The notes under the pieces are model-generated. The model ran no database searches. It had not been told where the DNA came from and saw only the letters and a list, made by a program, of their open reading frames with translations. Source: Desmodus rotundus (lineage: Eukaryota > Chordata > Mammalia > Chiroptera > Phyllostomidae). From it: DNA of 64,000 nucleotides. Location: NCBI RefSeq assembly GCF_022682495.2, contig NC_071392.1:76654097-76718096 (forward strand), read 5' to 3'. Positions 23,138 to 34,580 of the stretch are shown here, one piece after another. Every line of letters starts with the position of its first letter. Within the stretch, counting starts at the first letter, position 1. The position numbers and the translations under genes are program-made.

Positions 23138-23480
23138 GTGTGTCTGCTGGGGCTGCCATAACGAGAATGACACACAGGAGGGTTCCAACCACCGGAACTG
23201 GTTTCCCCATAATTCTGGGGGCCGGAAGACTGAGACCAAGGTGTTGGCTGGGCTGGTTCCCTCTGTGGCCCCGCTCCTGGGCATGTAGGTGGCTGTCCTC
23301 CCTCCGTGTGTGTCTCCTGATCTCTTCTTATAAGGACACTGGTCATATTGGATGAGGGCCACCCCGACCACCTCATTTCAACTTAATTGCCTCTTTAAAG
23401 ACTCTATCTCCAAATAGTCACATTCTGGGGTGCTGGGATCTAGGATTCCAACGTGTTTTTCTGTGTGGGGGGCACCACTG
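23138..23480 (-). repeat. MLT1-like MaLR LTR, reversed
   Basis: 'GTCTGCTGGGGCTGCCATAA', 'TCTTATAAGGACACTGGTCA', 'ACTCTATCTCCAAATAGTCA' and 'GGGATCTAGGATTCCAACGT' follow the reversed MLT1 order. Solo LTR, adjacent to the ERVL-type LTR ending at 23,095. Confidence 0.75.
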
Positions 23481-23589
23481 AGCCCGTAACAGAGGGAACC
23501 ATGAGGCAGTGCAGGCACGGCGATGGCCCTGCACTGTGCTGAGAACGCTGAGTCCAGTCTGGTCGCTGGCAAGTGCTCTGGGGTGGACC

Positions 23590-24060
23590 TGGAAGCAGGT
23601 CACCCATCCATGGAAATGGAATCATATAACACGTGGCCTTCTGTGTCTGTCTTATTTTCTTAGCATGATGTTGTCAAAGTTCACCCACCGTGTGGTATAC
23701 AACAGTTCATTTCTCTTTTACGGCTGACTAATACTCCGTTGTTTGGATACACCAGGTTTGTAGCCGTTCATCGGATGGTGCATGGGCTGTTTACTTCCTG
23801 GCTCTAGGAACAGTGTTGCTATGAACATGCACGAGCAGTCTTTTTTGAGGGTATGTGTTCTCAGCTCTCAGACTGCAGAGTGGAATTTCTGGGCCATGTG
23901 GTCTCGTTACGTTTAACTTGGTGAGGAACTGCCAACTGTTGTCCGAAGCGGCTGCCCCGTTTTACATTTCCGCCAACAGTTTACCAGGGTTCCGAGTTCT
24001 CTCCATTCTCACTGACGCTTAGTATCCCTCGTTCTTGATTCTGGCCATCTAGCCACCTAG
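23590..24060 (-). repeat. Ancient L1 3' region, reversed
   Basis: 'GGAATCATATAACACGTGGC', 'GGCTGACTAATACTCCGTTG' and 'CATTTCCGCCAACAGTTTAC' are the reversed L1M 3' UTR signature. Dead. Confidence 0.7.
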
Positions 24061-24400
24061 GGGCCCCTTTTACCTTAAAATACAAATAATAGCAGTAAGT
24101 AGAGAATAACTCCCCACCGATAGCTGATAAAAATTAACAGTGTTCTTTTGTGGCTTTCGATACTTTAAAATAAAAATAGCACCTAACAGATAACAAGTGC
24201 AAGCTCCCTTTCCTCTTCACCACACCTGTGACATGGGCCCCTTCTCCACAGCCATTATCGAAAATTCGGCATGTATCCTTCCAGACTACATGTTATAATT
24301 ATTGATAAATATTATAAATATTAACTTTCACGTTTTAAGCTTTAAATATATGCTACCATAATATTATCATTCTGCATCTTGTCTTTCAAAATAAATACTG

Positions 24401-24587
24401 GTGTGGCCCTGGCCAGGTGGCTCAGTTGGGTGGAGCGTCGTCCTGTACATTAAAAGGCTGTGGGTTCGATCCCTGGTCTGGGCATGTACAGAGGAAACCG
24501 ATCAATGTTGCTCTCTCACATCGATGTTTTTCTCTTTCTCTCTCTAAAATCAATAAACATATCCTCAGGTGAGGATTTTAAAAAATG
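24401..24587 (+). repeat. VES-type bat SINE, near full length
   Basis: Head GGCCCTGGCCAGGTGGCTCA, B-box-like GGGTTCGATCC, 'CTCTCACATCGATGTTTTTC', CT-rich run, then 'CAATAAACATATCCTCAGGT' tail. It is flanked by AAATACTG on both sides (24,393-24,400 and 24,588-24,595). Confidence 0.9.
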
Positions 24588-24599
24588 AAATACTGTTTT

Positions 24600-25180
24600 T
24601 TTTTAATCTGCCCTATGATATGCTGACAAATATTTACCTACCAGCTCTTGCTGGGGGTGCGGAGGGGGGAGGTGATCCATGGCTCTGATTTCCACATTGC
24701 AAATACTTCTTACATGATGGCCGATCTCAAGCAGCGTGAAAATCCCAAAGGTGAACAGTCGACTTTTGACTGGCTGCAGCGTAGCACTAAGTCTGTGCAT
24801 TCTGAAGTGTGGAGCTGGGTTTTGCTTTTGTTCTTCGTTTTAATGTTCGAAGACTGTACCTCAGTGCTTTATGCGTTCAGCTATTGACGGGCACCTAGAT
24901 TATTTCTGGGTTTGCACTGTCACAAAAAAAGGCGCCTCAGCCAACGTTCCTCTGCATGTCTCCTGAGCACGCGTGCAAGACGCGCTGGGCCATTGGGATG
25001 CTCATCACCTTTACCAGATGTGGACAACCGCTTCCCAAAGCAGCGGCGCCAGTTCACCCGCTCAGCAGGGGCATGTGAGAGATCCCCTGGCGTTGCCAGA
25101 TGCTGACTTTTGCCAATCTGAAGGGTATAATTCCATTGATTTTTAAATGCAGTCACCTTTCATCCTGAGATCCAGCAACT
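24600..25180 (-). repeat. Ancient L1 3' region, reversed
   Basis: Weak reversed L1M pattern, clearest at 24,830-25,140 ('CAGCTATTGACGGGCACCTA', 'CTTTTGCCAATCTGAAGGGT'). Borders are uncertain. Confidence 0.55.
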
Positions 25181-25268
25181 TTTTACATGTAATTAGTTTT
25201 ATGTGTGTGTGTGTGTAATTCTTTTTTACATGAATGCTGGTATTTACCTCCAGGTGATTGCAATGAGT

Positions 25269-25497
25269 ACAATAGAACGCAGGTGGCAAACACAAGGCCC
25301 TCGGGCGAATCCGGCCCTCCACCTTGTTTTATTCGGCCTGGCACCTTGTTTCTACCCGGTGGCAGCGCCAAGCTCTCACTTAACTGTTAAGGAGTAGTTA
25401 CATTTATACAGTCCTCAAATTACATTCGGCCCTTTGAAGGCAACCGTGAGGCCGATGGGGCCCCCGGTGACACTGAGTCTGACACCCCTACAATAGA
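25269..25497 (-). mobile_element. Non-autonomous hAT transposon with exact 8-bp duplication
   Basis: The core is 25,277-25,489 (213 bp), flanked by ACAATAGA at 25,269-25,276 and 25,490-25,497. The right end reads, reversed, AGGGGTGTCAGACTCAGTG; the left end CAGGTGGCAAACACAAGG is its loose inverted partner. It is the same family as 6,210-6,420 in opposite orientation, sharing the 'CACCTTGTTTTAT' and 'ACTGTTAAGGAGTAGTTACA' middle. No coding capacity. Confidence 0.88.
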
Positions 25498-25639
25498 TGA
25501 TTGCAGAGCTTCAAAGTCTAAACCCAAAATTAGGGGATGTGGCTACTTAGCATCTCTCTGAATTTAAGAGAAATGTATCAGTTTAATTTGAGGATTTAGA
25601 AACAGAAGCCAAGATATGTGCCAGGTTGAATTGACTATT

Positions 25640-26130
25640 ATAGCATTTGGCTGCAAGCAACCAAGAATCACATTAACAGGGGCTTAAACAGGTGGGGTGG
25701 AAGTTTATTTCAAGCAATAAGAAGTCCAGGGATCGTAGAGAAGGCAATAGTGCTGCCCCAGACCAAGATTCCCACCACATTTCTCTGTTAACCACAGCCT
25801 GTAGCCTATTATTCTCATGCTTATCACCTCATGGTTGCAAGATGACTGCTCTAGCGCCAGGCTTCACAGTAGCTCCCAAGGCAGGAAGAAGGAACAGTGC
25901 CTGGTTCAGGAGCACATGAACTTCCCACACCTATACCTAGAAGACTTTTGTTAGTGTCACTGACCACAAATGTCACAGGGCCATCTCATGTATTTGGTAT
26001 TTTTAGTGGCAGATACATTTTCTCCCATCTTCTGAACAAAATTGGTATTCTGTTAGGATGGGACAAGAGAAAGAGGGAGATACCTGCCATAAGAGTTATT
26101 GGAATGTGGATTTTATGTACATAATTTTTT
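25640..26130. repeat. Probable old interspersed repeat, class unsure
   Basis: 'TTTGGCTGCAAGCAACCAAG' with 'TTAAACAGGTGGGGTGGAAG' recalls a common mammalian repeat whose text runs 'ggctgcaagtaacagaaa'. I cannot assign the class. No coding exon is visible. Confidence 0.4.
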
Positions 26131-26266
26131 ATAGTAGCATCAAACTGGGTGAATGCTGGAACTTATCAGAAATTTCTACTATCCAAAATAACACGAGACT
26201 GCACCACTGAGCCCACAGGACACCTACTACATTAGGCCACTATACCAAGACTAGCAGCTCTACCTA

Positions 26267-27215
26267 ATGCACAGAAGCAAAGACAGACAGGCAGCAAAAA
26301 TGGGGAGACAAGGAATTATGCTCCAAATGAAAGAACAGGAGAAATTCCCAGAAAAAGAACTAAATGAAATGGAGGCAAGCCATTTACCAGATACAGAGTT
26401 CAAAATAATGGTTATAAGGATGCTCAAGGAAGTTAGGAGAAGAGTAGAGGACCTCAGTGAGAACTTAAACAAAGAGTAAGCGTTTAAAAAGTACAGAAAA
26501 ACTATTAAAAAAACAATCAGGAATGAAGACTACAGTATCTGAAATGAAGAGTACAATGGAAGGAATAAATAGTGGGTTGGATGAAGCAGAGGATCAAATC
26601 AGTGATTTGGAAGACAAGGTAGGAAAAAAAAACACCCAAGCAGAGCAGGGTGGGAAAAAGGCATATTTAAAAATGAGAATAGTTTAAGGGGCCTCTGGGA
26701 CAACATTAAGCATAACAACATCTGCATCATAGAGAAAGAAGGAGGGGGAGAGGGGAAGAGGAGGGGGGAGAAGAGAGGGCAAGGGATCAAGAATCTATTT
26801 GAAGAAATAATGGCTGAAAAGTTTCCTAACTTTGTGAATGAAAAAGACACACAAGTCCCTGAAGGGCAGAGTCCCAAACAAGATGGACTCAAAGAGGCCC
26901 ACACCAAGACACATAATTAAAATGGCAAAGTTTAAAGATAATGTTAAAAGCAGCAAGAGAAAGACGGTTACCTACAAGGAAGATCCCATAAGACTGTCAG
27001 CTGATTTCTCAACAGAAACATTTCAGGCTAGAAGGGAGTGGCACTAAATATTCAAAGTGATAAAAAGTAAGGACCTACAACCAAGGGTACTCTACCCAGC
27101 AAGGCTATCATTTAATATTGAAGAAAAAAATCAAGGAAATCTAAAGGAGTTCATTACCACCAAACTAGTATTACAAGAAATGTTAAAGGGATTTCCTTAA
27201 GTAGAAGAAAGCTAA
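26267..27215 (+). pseudogene. L1 ORF1 remnant
   Basis: The frame opens with a coiled-coil-like stretch (26,267-26,479). After frameshifts it returns with the RNA-recognition and C-terminal regions of L1 ORF1p at 26,838-27,047, containing RHIIKMAKFKDN and YKEDPIRLSADFS. ORF1p is the RNA-binding chaperone of L1. An extra A/G-rich expansion (26,735-26,785) lies in the middle. Multiple stops make it a pseudogene. Confidence 0.75.
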
Positions 27216-27490
27216 AAGAGAGGAACATAAATATGTATAATAAAATGGCAATAAATATGTACATATCAATAATCACCTTAAATGTGAATGAGTCCAATGC
27301 ACGAATCGAAGAGACAGGGCTGCTGAATGGGTAAGAAAACAAGACCCGTATATATGCCGTGTATGAGACATCGAAAGACACAGACTGAAAGTAAAGGGTA
27401 AAAAAAGATATTTAATGCAAATGGAAATGAAGATATAAGCAGGAGCAGCCACACTCCTGCCAATAGCAGACAGAACAGACTGTAAAACAA

Positions 27491-27606
27491 AGGCTGTAAT
27501 GGGTGCACGGTGCAGAGTGCGGAAGCTTCGTTGAGTTGTGCCCTCGGAACCTGTATGGTTTTGTGAACCAGTGTCACCCCAATAAACTCAATTAAAAGGT
27601 TATGAT
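27491..27606 (+). mobile_element. Small retro-inserted sequence inside L1 ORF2
   Basis: 27,501-27,596 interrupts otherwise collinear L1 ORF2 sequence. It ends 'CACCCCAATAAACTCAATT' plus AAAA, so it has a poly(A) signal and short tail. The flanks AGGCTGTAAT (27,491-27,500) and AGGTTATGAT (27,597-27,606) match at 7 of 10 positions, compatible with a decayed target duplication. The source transcript is not identified. Confidence 0.5.
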
Positions 27607-28065
27607 AAGAGACAAAGGAGGCCATTACATAATGATAAAGGGATTGATCCAACAATAGGATATAACCCTCGTAAACATTTACGCTCCCAACATAGAAGCA
27701 CCTAAATATGTGAAATAAACCTTGATGGACATGAGGGGAGAGACTGACAGAAACACAGTCATAGCCGGGTACATCAACACCCCATTGACCCCAGTGGATG
27801 GCTCTTCCGGACAGAAAATCAACCAGGACACAGCAGCCTTACATGACACGCCTGACCAGGTGGACTTAACTGACGTTTCAGAGCGGTTCACATTCTTCTC
27901 AAGTGCACGTGGGACACTTTCCACGAGAGACACCACGCTAGGCCACAAAACAAGCCTCGGCACATTTAAGGCTGAAACCACACCGAGCACCTTCTCTGAC
28001 CACATTGGCATGAACTAGAAATCGATCACAAGAAACACCGGCAAGCACACACGGGCAGAAAAGCA

Positions 28066-29685
28066 TGCATACAGACTTGTTACGTGTCATTGCTTCGTCA
28101 CTGTTTCGTGCAATTCACACTACTCACTAAACATCTAGGTTTCACTTCTCTTTGCCCCTTTTACTAATTCAAAAAGAATTTAAAATATTAGAATGAACGG
28201 ATCCTTAACTAGGCACGTGCCGTCTCATGAAGGCCTTTCCAGGCACGCCTCGTACCACAAAGCCGCAGGCATGTTGGTAAGCACAGGCTGCAGGGCGTGA
28301 GAGGGAAGAACCTGAGGCTTAAGCAAACTACGGTGTCATTTACTGTTTTGTGTTTGGTGGACGAATCACTTTTAGTGTCTCCTGTTATTAACATAACTCA
28401 TGAGTGCTTTTTTCCCCAGAGTTGAAGACACTCAGCAATGTGTATGAGCGGGACCAAAAAGGTGGGCTGCCTTCACCGAAAGGTGAGTTCTGGGAACGCT
28501 GTGAATTGAACAGGAAGGAGGACATGGGGATACGAAAGGAGCAAATACTTCAGACTGCACAGCAGTCAGACTGTTCCATAAGGAAGCACCTGCTCTGGGG
28601 ACTTGCAAGAAGAATTAAAAGGGAGCATTTGAAGGACACCTTCAAGAAAGCACCCAGGCACCCAATTAAAGGTAATTAAGGAAGAAACAGTGCTGAGCTG
28701 TAGCATATAAACATTGATCTGTTCCCAGGAGCTCTGTCACGGAAGCCACGCCTGCTGTGGGTCCCCACAGGGCCATGCGGGGGAGGGGGTGTGCACGTAT
28801 GGCCCTGTCACTTTGTACTATTTGTGGCAGCTTCCCTTCCATACAGTCTTCAGGCATACATCAGAGAAACAGGAGTCATCTGTTACCATGTGTGTTGCTG
28901 AGCATTTTACACTCCCAGTGGGAGGACTCTGCTCCTAACTTTGCTGGATTCTAAGCTGAAATTAAGAAAAACACCACCTTGAACAACGTGCTCTCTGATC
29001 TAAGACAACACACGTGTGGGAAGCTCACCCCACGCGCGTCTCCGGGAACGTGGGGATTATGGGGTGTGAGGTGCACAGAGTGTGAGTAGCACGGCCTCCT
29101 TGCCCTTGGCTGGGCCGCGCACGCCGTCTGTACGCATGTACTCATGACCGGGAGCAATTCTTGCCCGCACCAGCTGCCTGAGGATGGGACGCGGCCATTT
29201 CCACTGCACAGCTGACACAAAAGGACGCTCAGGAGGTGCTAGTTCCCTTCCCCACTCGCACCCTAAGTCTGTCCGTCCTTGTGTAGGTTTAGCTCGTCCC
29301 TCAGAGGGGCCCAGGGATGACTCTGGGACCAGCGCGGAGCTCCCTCCAGGGCCCTTGCAGTCAGCCCCCTGCCTTCTTTGTCTTGTATGGGCTCTCAGAC
29401 ACTTGGGTGAACACAGCTGAGAGGTTCCATGATGCTTTTCATTTCACAGATTAGCAGGCACCAAAATCAACACGGGGAAAGCACTTCCTCCAAAGTAAAA
29501 AAGACACTTAACGGGGCGGTAAGTTCAGACTGAGACCCATGGCTGTGGATCCAGGTCCTGGGTTCGGGCATCACCTGAAGACAGAGGGGCACCTATCACA
29601 GCGTGGAGCTGGAGGGCTGGGCATTTTCTCCAGCTGGCATGAGCATTGGCTCGAAGGCCTTTAGAGTGGTGAAGATTTCTTTTTT
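28066..29685. other. Mostly unique region around a candidate exon
   Basis: No repeat is recognised. The candidate exon at 28,420-28,482 is the main signal. Other open frames (60-91 codons) are not supported by splice sites. Confidence 0.4.
28420..28482 (+). other. Candidate internal exon, + strand (63 nt)
   Basis: A strong acceptor (TGCTTTTTTCCCCAG, with ATTAACATAACTCAT as possible branch site) is followed by 63 nt and a near-perfect donor (CCGAAAG^GTGAGT). Only one of three frames is open. It gives about 20 residues including NVYERDQKGG, entering in phase 1 and leaving in phase 1, so the exon could be included or skipped without a frame change. I do not recognise the protein. It could also be a non-coding RNA exon or a chance pair of sites. 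No partner exon on this strand was found with equal quality. Confidence 0.35.
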
Positions 29686-29689
29686 AAAG

Positions 29690-30520
29690 AGACTATTTCT
29701 TTGGAGCAGTTCTACGTTTACAGCACAGTCAAGAGGAAGATTCAGAGGTGTCCCATAAAACCCCTGACCTCACACCTGCATAGCCTCTCGTTACCAATAT
29801 GCACCAGAGTGGTGTATCTGTCACCATTAAGGGACCTACACCGACACACCGTGATCACATGAAGTCCACAGCTCACTCTTGGTATTGGACATTCCATCAG
29901 TTTGAACAAATGTATGATGACATGCGCCCACCATTACAATATCACAAGAGTAATTTCACTGCCCTGAAAATCCTTTACGTCCTGTCTATTTGTCCTCCTG
30001 TCCCCACTAGCTTTTGGTAACCACTGATCTTTTTAGTGACTCCATAGTTTTGCTTTTCCCAATATATCTTATGGTTGGAATCACACAGTATTACCTTTTT
30101 CAGATGGTTTCTTTCACTAACAGTATGCGTTTAAATTTCCTCATGTCTTTCCATGGCTGGGTAGTGCCTTTTGGTGCTGAATAATATCCCATTGTCTCAA
30201 CATACCACAGTTTATTTATTCACTCACCTACTGAAAGACATCTTTTTGGCAATTATGAAGGAAGCTGATAGAAACGTCCACACGCAGGTGTTGTGTGGAT
30301 TTTCAACTCTTCTGCGTAAATACCAAGGAGTGCAGTTGGTGGTAAGAGTGTGTTTAGTTTTGTAAGAAATGGTCAAACTGTCTTCCCGAGTGTCTGGCCT
30401 ATTTCACATTCCCACCAGCAATAAACGAGAGAGACTGCTGCTCCACATTCTCGTCAGCATTTGCTGTGGTCGGAGTTCTGAATTTTGGCCACTCTAATAG
30501 GTGCATCCTTGTATCTTGTC
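29690..30520 (-). repeat. Ancient L1 3' region, reversed (about 830 bp)
   Basis: A long reversed L1M 3' end: 'GAGCAGTTCTACGTTTACAG', 'CTTATGGTTGGAATCACACA', 'TGGCTGGGTAGTGCCTTTTG', 'ATTCCCACCAGCAATAAACG'. One of several such fragments in the window. Confidence 0.75.
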
Positions 30521-30524
30521 CTTG

Positions 30525-33500
30525 AGGAGGAGAATTCTTCAGGTGAAGACTCCCTTTATCTTTCTCCTACAGAGAGGGTTTCAGGCTCAGATTTGTTATC
30601 TCCTTGGCTCTGACCATGGTGCTGAATCCTGTCTTGAAAGTCCAACCCTTACAACGGCAATAGATTCAACCTCTTCCCGTTGCAGGTGGAGGGCGGGGGG
30701 AGAAAGCTGCCCGTCCTCCCTTCTACAATCCTCCTCACACCCTATGTAAGCGATAGAGCTTATCTGCTCCCTTGAGCTCCTTTTGAGGAATAAAATTTGG
30801 GGAGAATTTCTCACTAAAATTTACAGATTAAAGATGCTCCCAATTCCCGGATCCCATCTGAATATGACTGGGTTCTTAGACGGTCAGAAAACCAACTGCC
30901 ACCAAAGTAAATTGAATGCAGGTCAAGCACGGTATTTCCCCCTGGGTTTCTAGGGAATAATAACAACAGCTATGCCGCGGTCCCCAAGGCAATGCGTGGG
31001 GGCTCCCGAGCTCAGGGTGGCGCCGCTCTGCTGCTGGCACCCAGCAAATGCATGTTTACATGAGGCTTTCTCACGGGTCCATCCTCTAAGGACAGGACGG
31101 ACCTGTGTGGGCGGAACAGCACTTTTCATGCCCAGTCAGCACAGTGAGCCCACACTGCACTCAGCCTGCGCTGGAGACGGGGACCCTAGGCTCACACAGC
31201 TCCCCGCCCGTGAGGGAGAAAATCACGACTATGGGCGACTCTAAAGCAGGGCAGGATGAGTGTGCTGGGCGCCCTAACAGAGGTGCCACGTGTTAGAAGC
31301 ATTGTGCCAGTGGCGTGATCCATTCTGATCTGGAGCCCGACCAGAGGGAGCTCCCCAGACGCCCGAGCTCTGATCTTGACCTTCCACTCACCTTCCACTT
31401 CAAGCTAAGGGCAGACATGTGTGAATGGATGGAGTCTGGTCAGCTGCAAGCCTCTTTTTAGAGATGAATTCCCCTTTCCTATGAGAGCCTGGTCATGATT
31501 CTTGAGACTCCCGCTGGCTGGGAGCCTGGGGGGGTTGAGTTTTCCTCTGAGGACTGCCAGCCGGTGAGAGGGCAGTCACAGGCAGGTTGGGGCAGATGGT
31601 GTTTAATCTGCCCCTTAGACATGAGCCGCAGCTCCAGCTCCCCCAGCTCCCCACCCGGACGAGGCAGGGATTAGTGTGCGGGGGTGGTGTAAACAGAGGG
31701 TACACGGGGGTTTGCTCAGGAAGGACAAACCTTTTCACCAGCCTTTTCTGGGCTGACTTGGGAGGACATTGGCCAGCAACAGGGGTGCAGGCCTTTGTCT
31801 AAACGCCAGGGTTCCCCCCAGGATTCCTTTCAAGGTGCTTCAGGGAGAAAGCCGTGGCATGTTGGGCCAGACATCAGCTTTGCCTAGGAGCACAGCGGGG
31901 TTTCATGGCCTGAGAGACGGTGCGTGCAACCCATTTACCAGCATCTTCAGGTGGAAACGGCCTGAAGGGCACAGTACCGAGCTCGTTACCGGGAAGCCCC
32001 CTCTTAGTGCCGCGATAGGGCCTGGAATCTAGTAGGTGCTCAGTACCTCTTTGTTCAACCAACTGACTGCTGAGATGCCAAAGGCAGCGGCTTGGCTGCT
32101 GCCCGGCACCTGTTCTGTCCTTCGGAAGGCCAAGAAGGCCTGCCTGCGTGTTCTGGTCCTTGGACACCCCTAACTCCATCAGGTCACAGTCCCCACACCC
32201 TCCAGCACCAGGAAAGGCTCCCCCAGAGGCCTCGACTGTGCCCCATTGCCGCCGGCCTCATCTTCAGTTCAAAAAAGACCGGAATCCATGCCCACAGCCC
32301 CTCTTTTGCTCTTTATGAACACGGCCACTGTCACCTTCAAGACAGCTCCATGAGGCATTGTCACTGACCCTGGCCTCTAGGTAGGGAAACTGAGGCTGGT
32401 GCTTATTTCATGCACTGTGTGACTCAGGACCCTTTCCAGGGCCACTTCAGAGCCATTCACAGGCAGGGTCGCCCCCAGCCCTGCTCATTTACAGTCCCCC
32501 CAGCCTTTTCTCCACTCCTTTTTGTTGCTGTTGTTGTTATTTGTGTGTTTTGTTTATGCAGGAAGTTAGTAAGTGAGCCTGGATTCGGACATGGCTCTAT
32601 GTACCATCCACACCTTATTCCCTCGTCCTTGTTCTCCTGCCCGCCCTTGACCTTCCCCGCTGGCGAGCTCAGTTGTAGGAAGGAAGCCTTAAGGGAGAGG
32701 CAGCTGTTTTCATGAGCGAAATTGCCTCCCACCAAAGTGTACCCAAGGGCTGCGCTTTGTTTCTGAGACCAGTTCCGACAGCTCAGGCGGCTGGCGCCCA
32801 ACTGGCACACTCCAGTACTCGGTCCTGTCACCTCCTGCCACATCAAGCCTTTGGCTCAGTACTGGCTACTCAGCCTCTGCCAGGCTTGCACCATCTCTGC
32901 CCAACCCACAGCGGGTGGTGGCCAACATGTTCAGGGCTGATACTGGTTGGTACTGGGCCATAATCTTGTGGACAACTTCTTGTCTCCATGGAGACAGGAT
33001 TTGTAGAAGCAGAAGCATCCTTCCTCCCTCCTCTTTGACTTCTTCCTGTGACTTTGATGAGTAAGCACCCTGTTCTGCAGACCCCTCTCACCTCCCAGGA
33101 GAAAGAGCCATGTGCCTACTGCCCTCATCTCTTCCCTGGCTTCTAGACAGTGCTAATCCTGAGGCAGCAAGTCTGCATAGTTTGGCCCAAAGCTTCCGGA
33201 CCGCACCCACATACCTGAGCTGGCGCCAGCCCAGGCAGTATCTATTGTTTCCATGCAGAAGGCAGGGTTGGCCAGTGGGCACTAAGGCCACCCGGGTGGG
33301 ACAAGCCTCTTCTGAGCAGGGTGGCTCCAAAGCAGTCAGCTAAAGGTTGTTCCCTATCCCTTACAGAGAGTAAAGGGGCAGTATGGGGCCCATCACTGCG
33401 CTAGAAGCAGATCATGGGAATTAAACATCAATGCGAAAAAGTCCTTCAGTGAACTTACAAACAAAACGATTTCTATAGGGTTCTGAAATCCATCCTCAGA

Positions 33501-34580
33501 AAAATCAAAACCCATGGCGACGGGTGGCCATTGATGGGGCAGAACAGAGAAGAGGCCAGAGCCCCTTCCCAACCCTCACTGACCCACTATGTAGCTACCG
33601 GGACAACGCTTCTCCCTTCTGATGCCTCTTTTTTACCTGCAGTAGAATGGGGTAAATACTGCAAAAATCTTTTAAGGAATGAATGGCTGGTGGAGCTGCT
33701 TTCACTACCTGTGATATGAAATAATCTAGCAGAACTTACTCGGCAGACTCAGCTCTCTAAGGAGACTTGGAGCACACACAAGGAAGAAGCGAGCAGAATT
33801 ATAATTACTAAGGCAAAGGGAGGTGGCACCTGGGTTACAGGTGTGTGGCATCCACCCACTCAGTAATTATCTCACCTGGGGCTCCCAGGGGCCAATCAGA
33901 TACCAGGTAAAGACAGTCAGCCTCAGGGGGCTCCCCACCGGTCCAGCAGTAACACATCAGAGCTGTAATGTTGCCCCGATTTCTCAGAGGTAAGTTAGTA
34001 GAGAGCCCTCCCTCAATCCCTTCTGACCTAGGCAGAAATGGGGTCCTTCTCGTTCCACTCACCTTTCTCAGTGTACAAAAAACAGCTGTTTGTTGGCCAC
34101 TCACCTGCAGCTTCAAACAAGTCACCTTGCTCCTCACCCAGACACTGCAGAACGTGCTCAGAGTCCCAGCAGCTGCGCTGCCCTCAGGTCCGGGAGCTGG
34201 AAACAGAGACCAAAGATGACGCGGGGCTGTTTGGGTGCACGGCGACGCGATGGCCTAGTCTGTAGTTCGGGACAGCTTGTTTCCTTGATGGTGTTATTGA
34301 AAATTACACCCCGTGAGAGAGCGCCGTCCCACCGGCCACTGCTGATGTCACTAGGACTGTACTCAGTGCCTGGTGGCCAAGCCTCTCCTGGCCTTTCTCG
34401 CCACGATTCCGAGGCACTGTTCGTGGTGAGCAAATGCCCGAGGGTCTCTGATCTCTGGTCATGCCTCACCAGCCACGCAGATGAGCCACTTAAATCCCAA
34501 GGTCCCTTGAGCTCTCTGAACTGAATTCAGTCTAACTCTTGGACTCGGGCTTTTTTGGTTTACCGATAGTAGTGCATTGA
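30525..34580. other. Unique, gene-poor stretch
   Basis: About 4 kb with few recognisable repeats; short MIR/L2 scraps are possible near 32,010-32,060 and 32,340-32,420. Open frames reach 144 codons (34,090-34,524) without domains or convincing splice sites. A good-looking acceptor at 30,572 lacks a strong donor. No gene called. Confidence 0.4.

Larger units (their letters stand above)
26165..28065 (+). repeat. L1 5' half: 5' UTR end, ORF1 and start of ORF2
   Basis: Plus-strand L1 with ORF1 remnants at about 26,270-27,215 (broken by stops and indels), the inter-ORF segment near 27,215-27,290, and ORF2 endonuclease-domain coding sequence to about 28,015. It stops before the reverse transcriptase region, so the 3' two thirds are missing. 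That is unlike the usual 5' truncation and suggests later deletion. A 96-bp insertion interrupts it at 27,501-27,596. Confidence 0.8.

Noticed and set aside
30573..30685. Possible plus-strand exon with a strong acceptor (CTTTCTCCTACAG)
   Set aside because: The only nearby donor (GCAG^GTGGAG) is weak, and it directly follows an L1 fossil.
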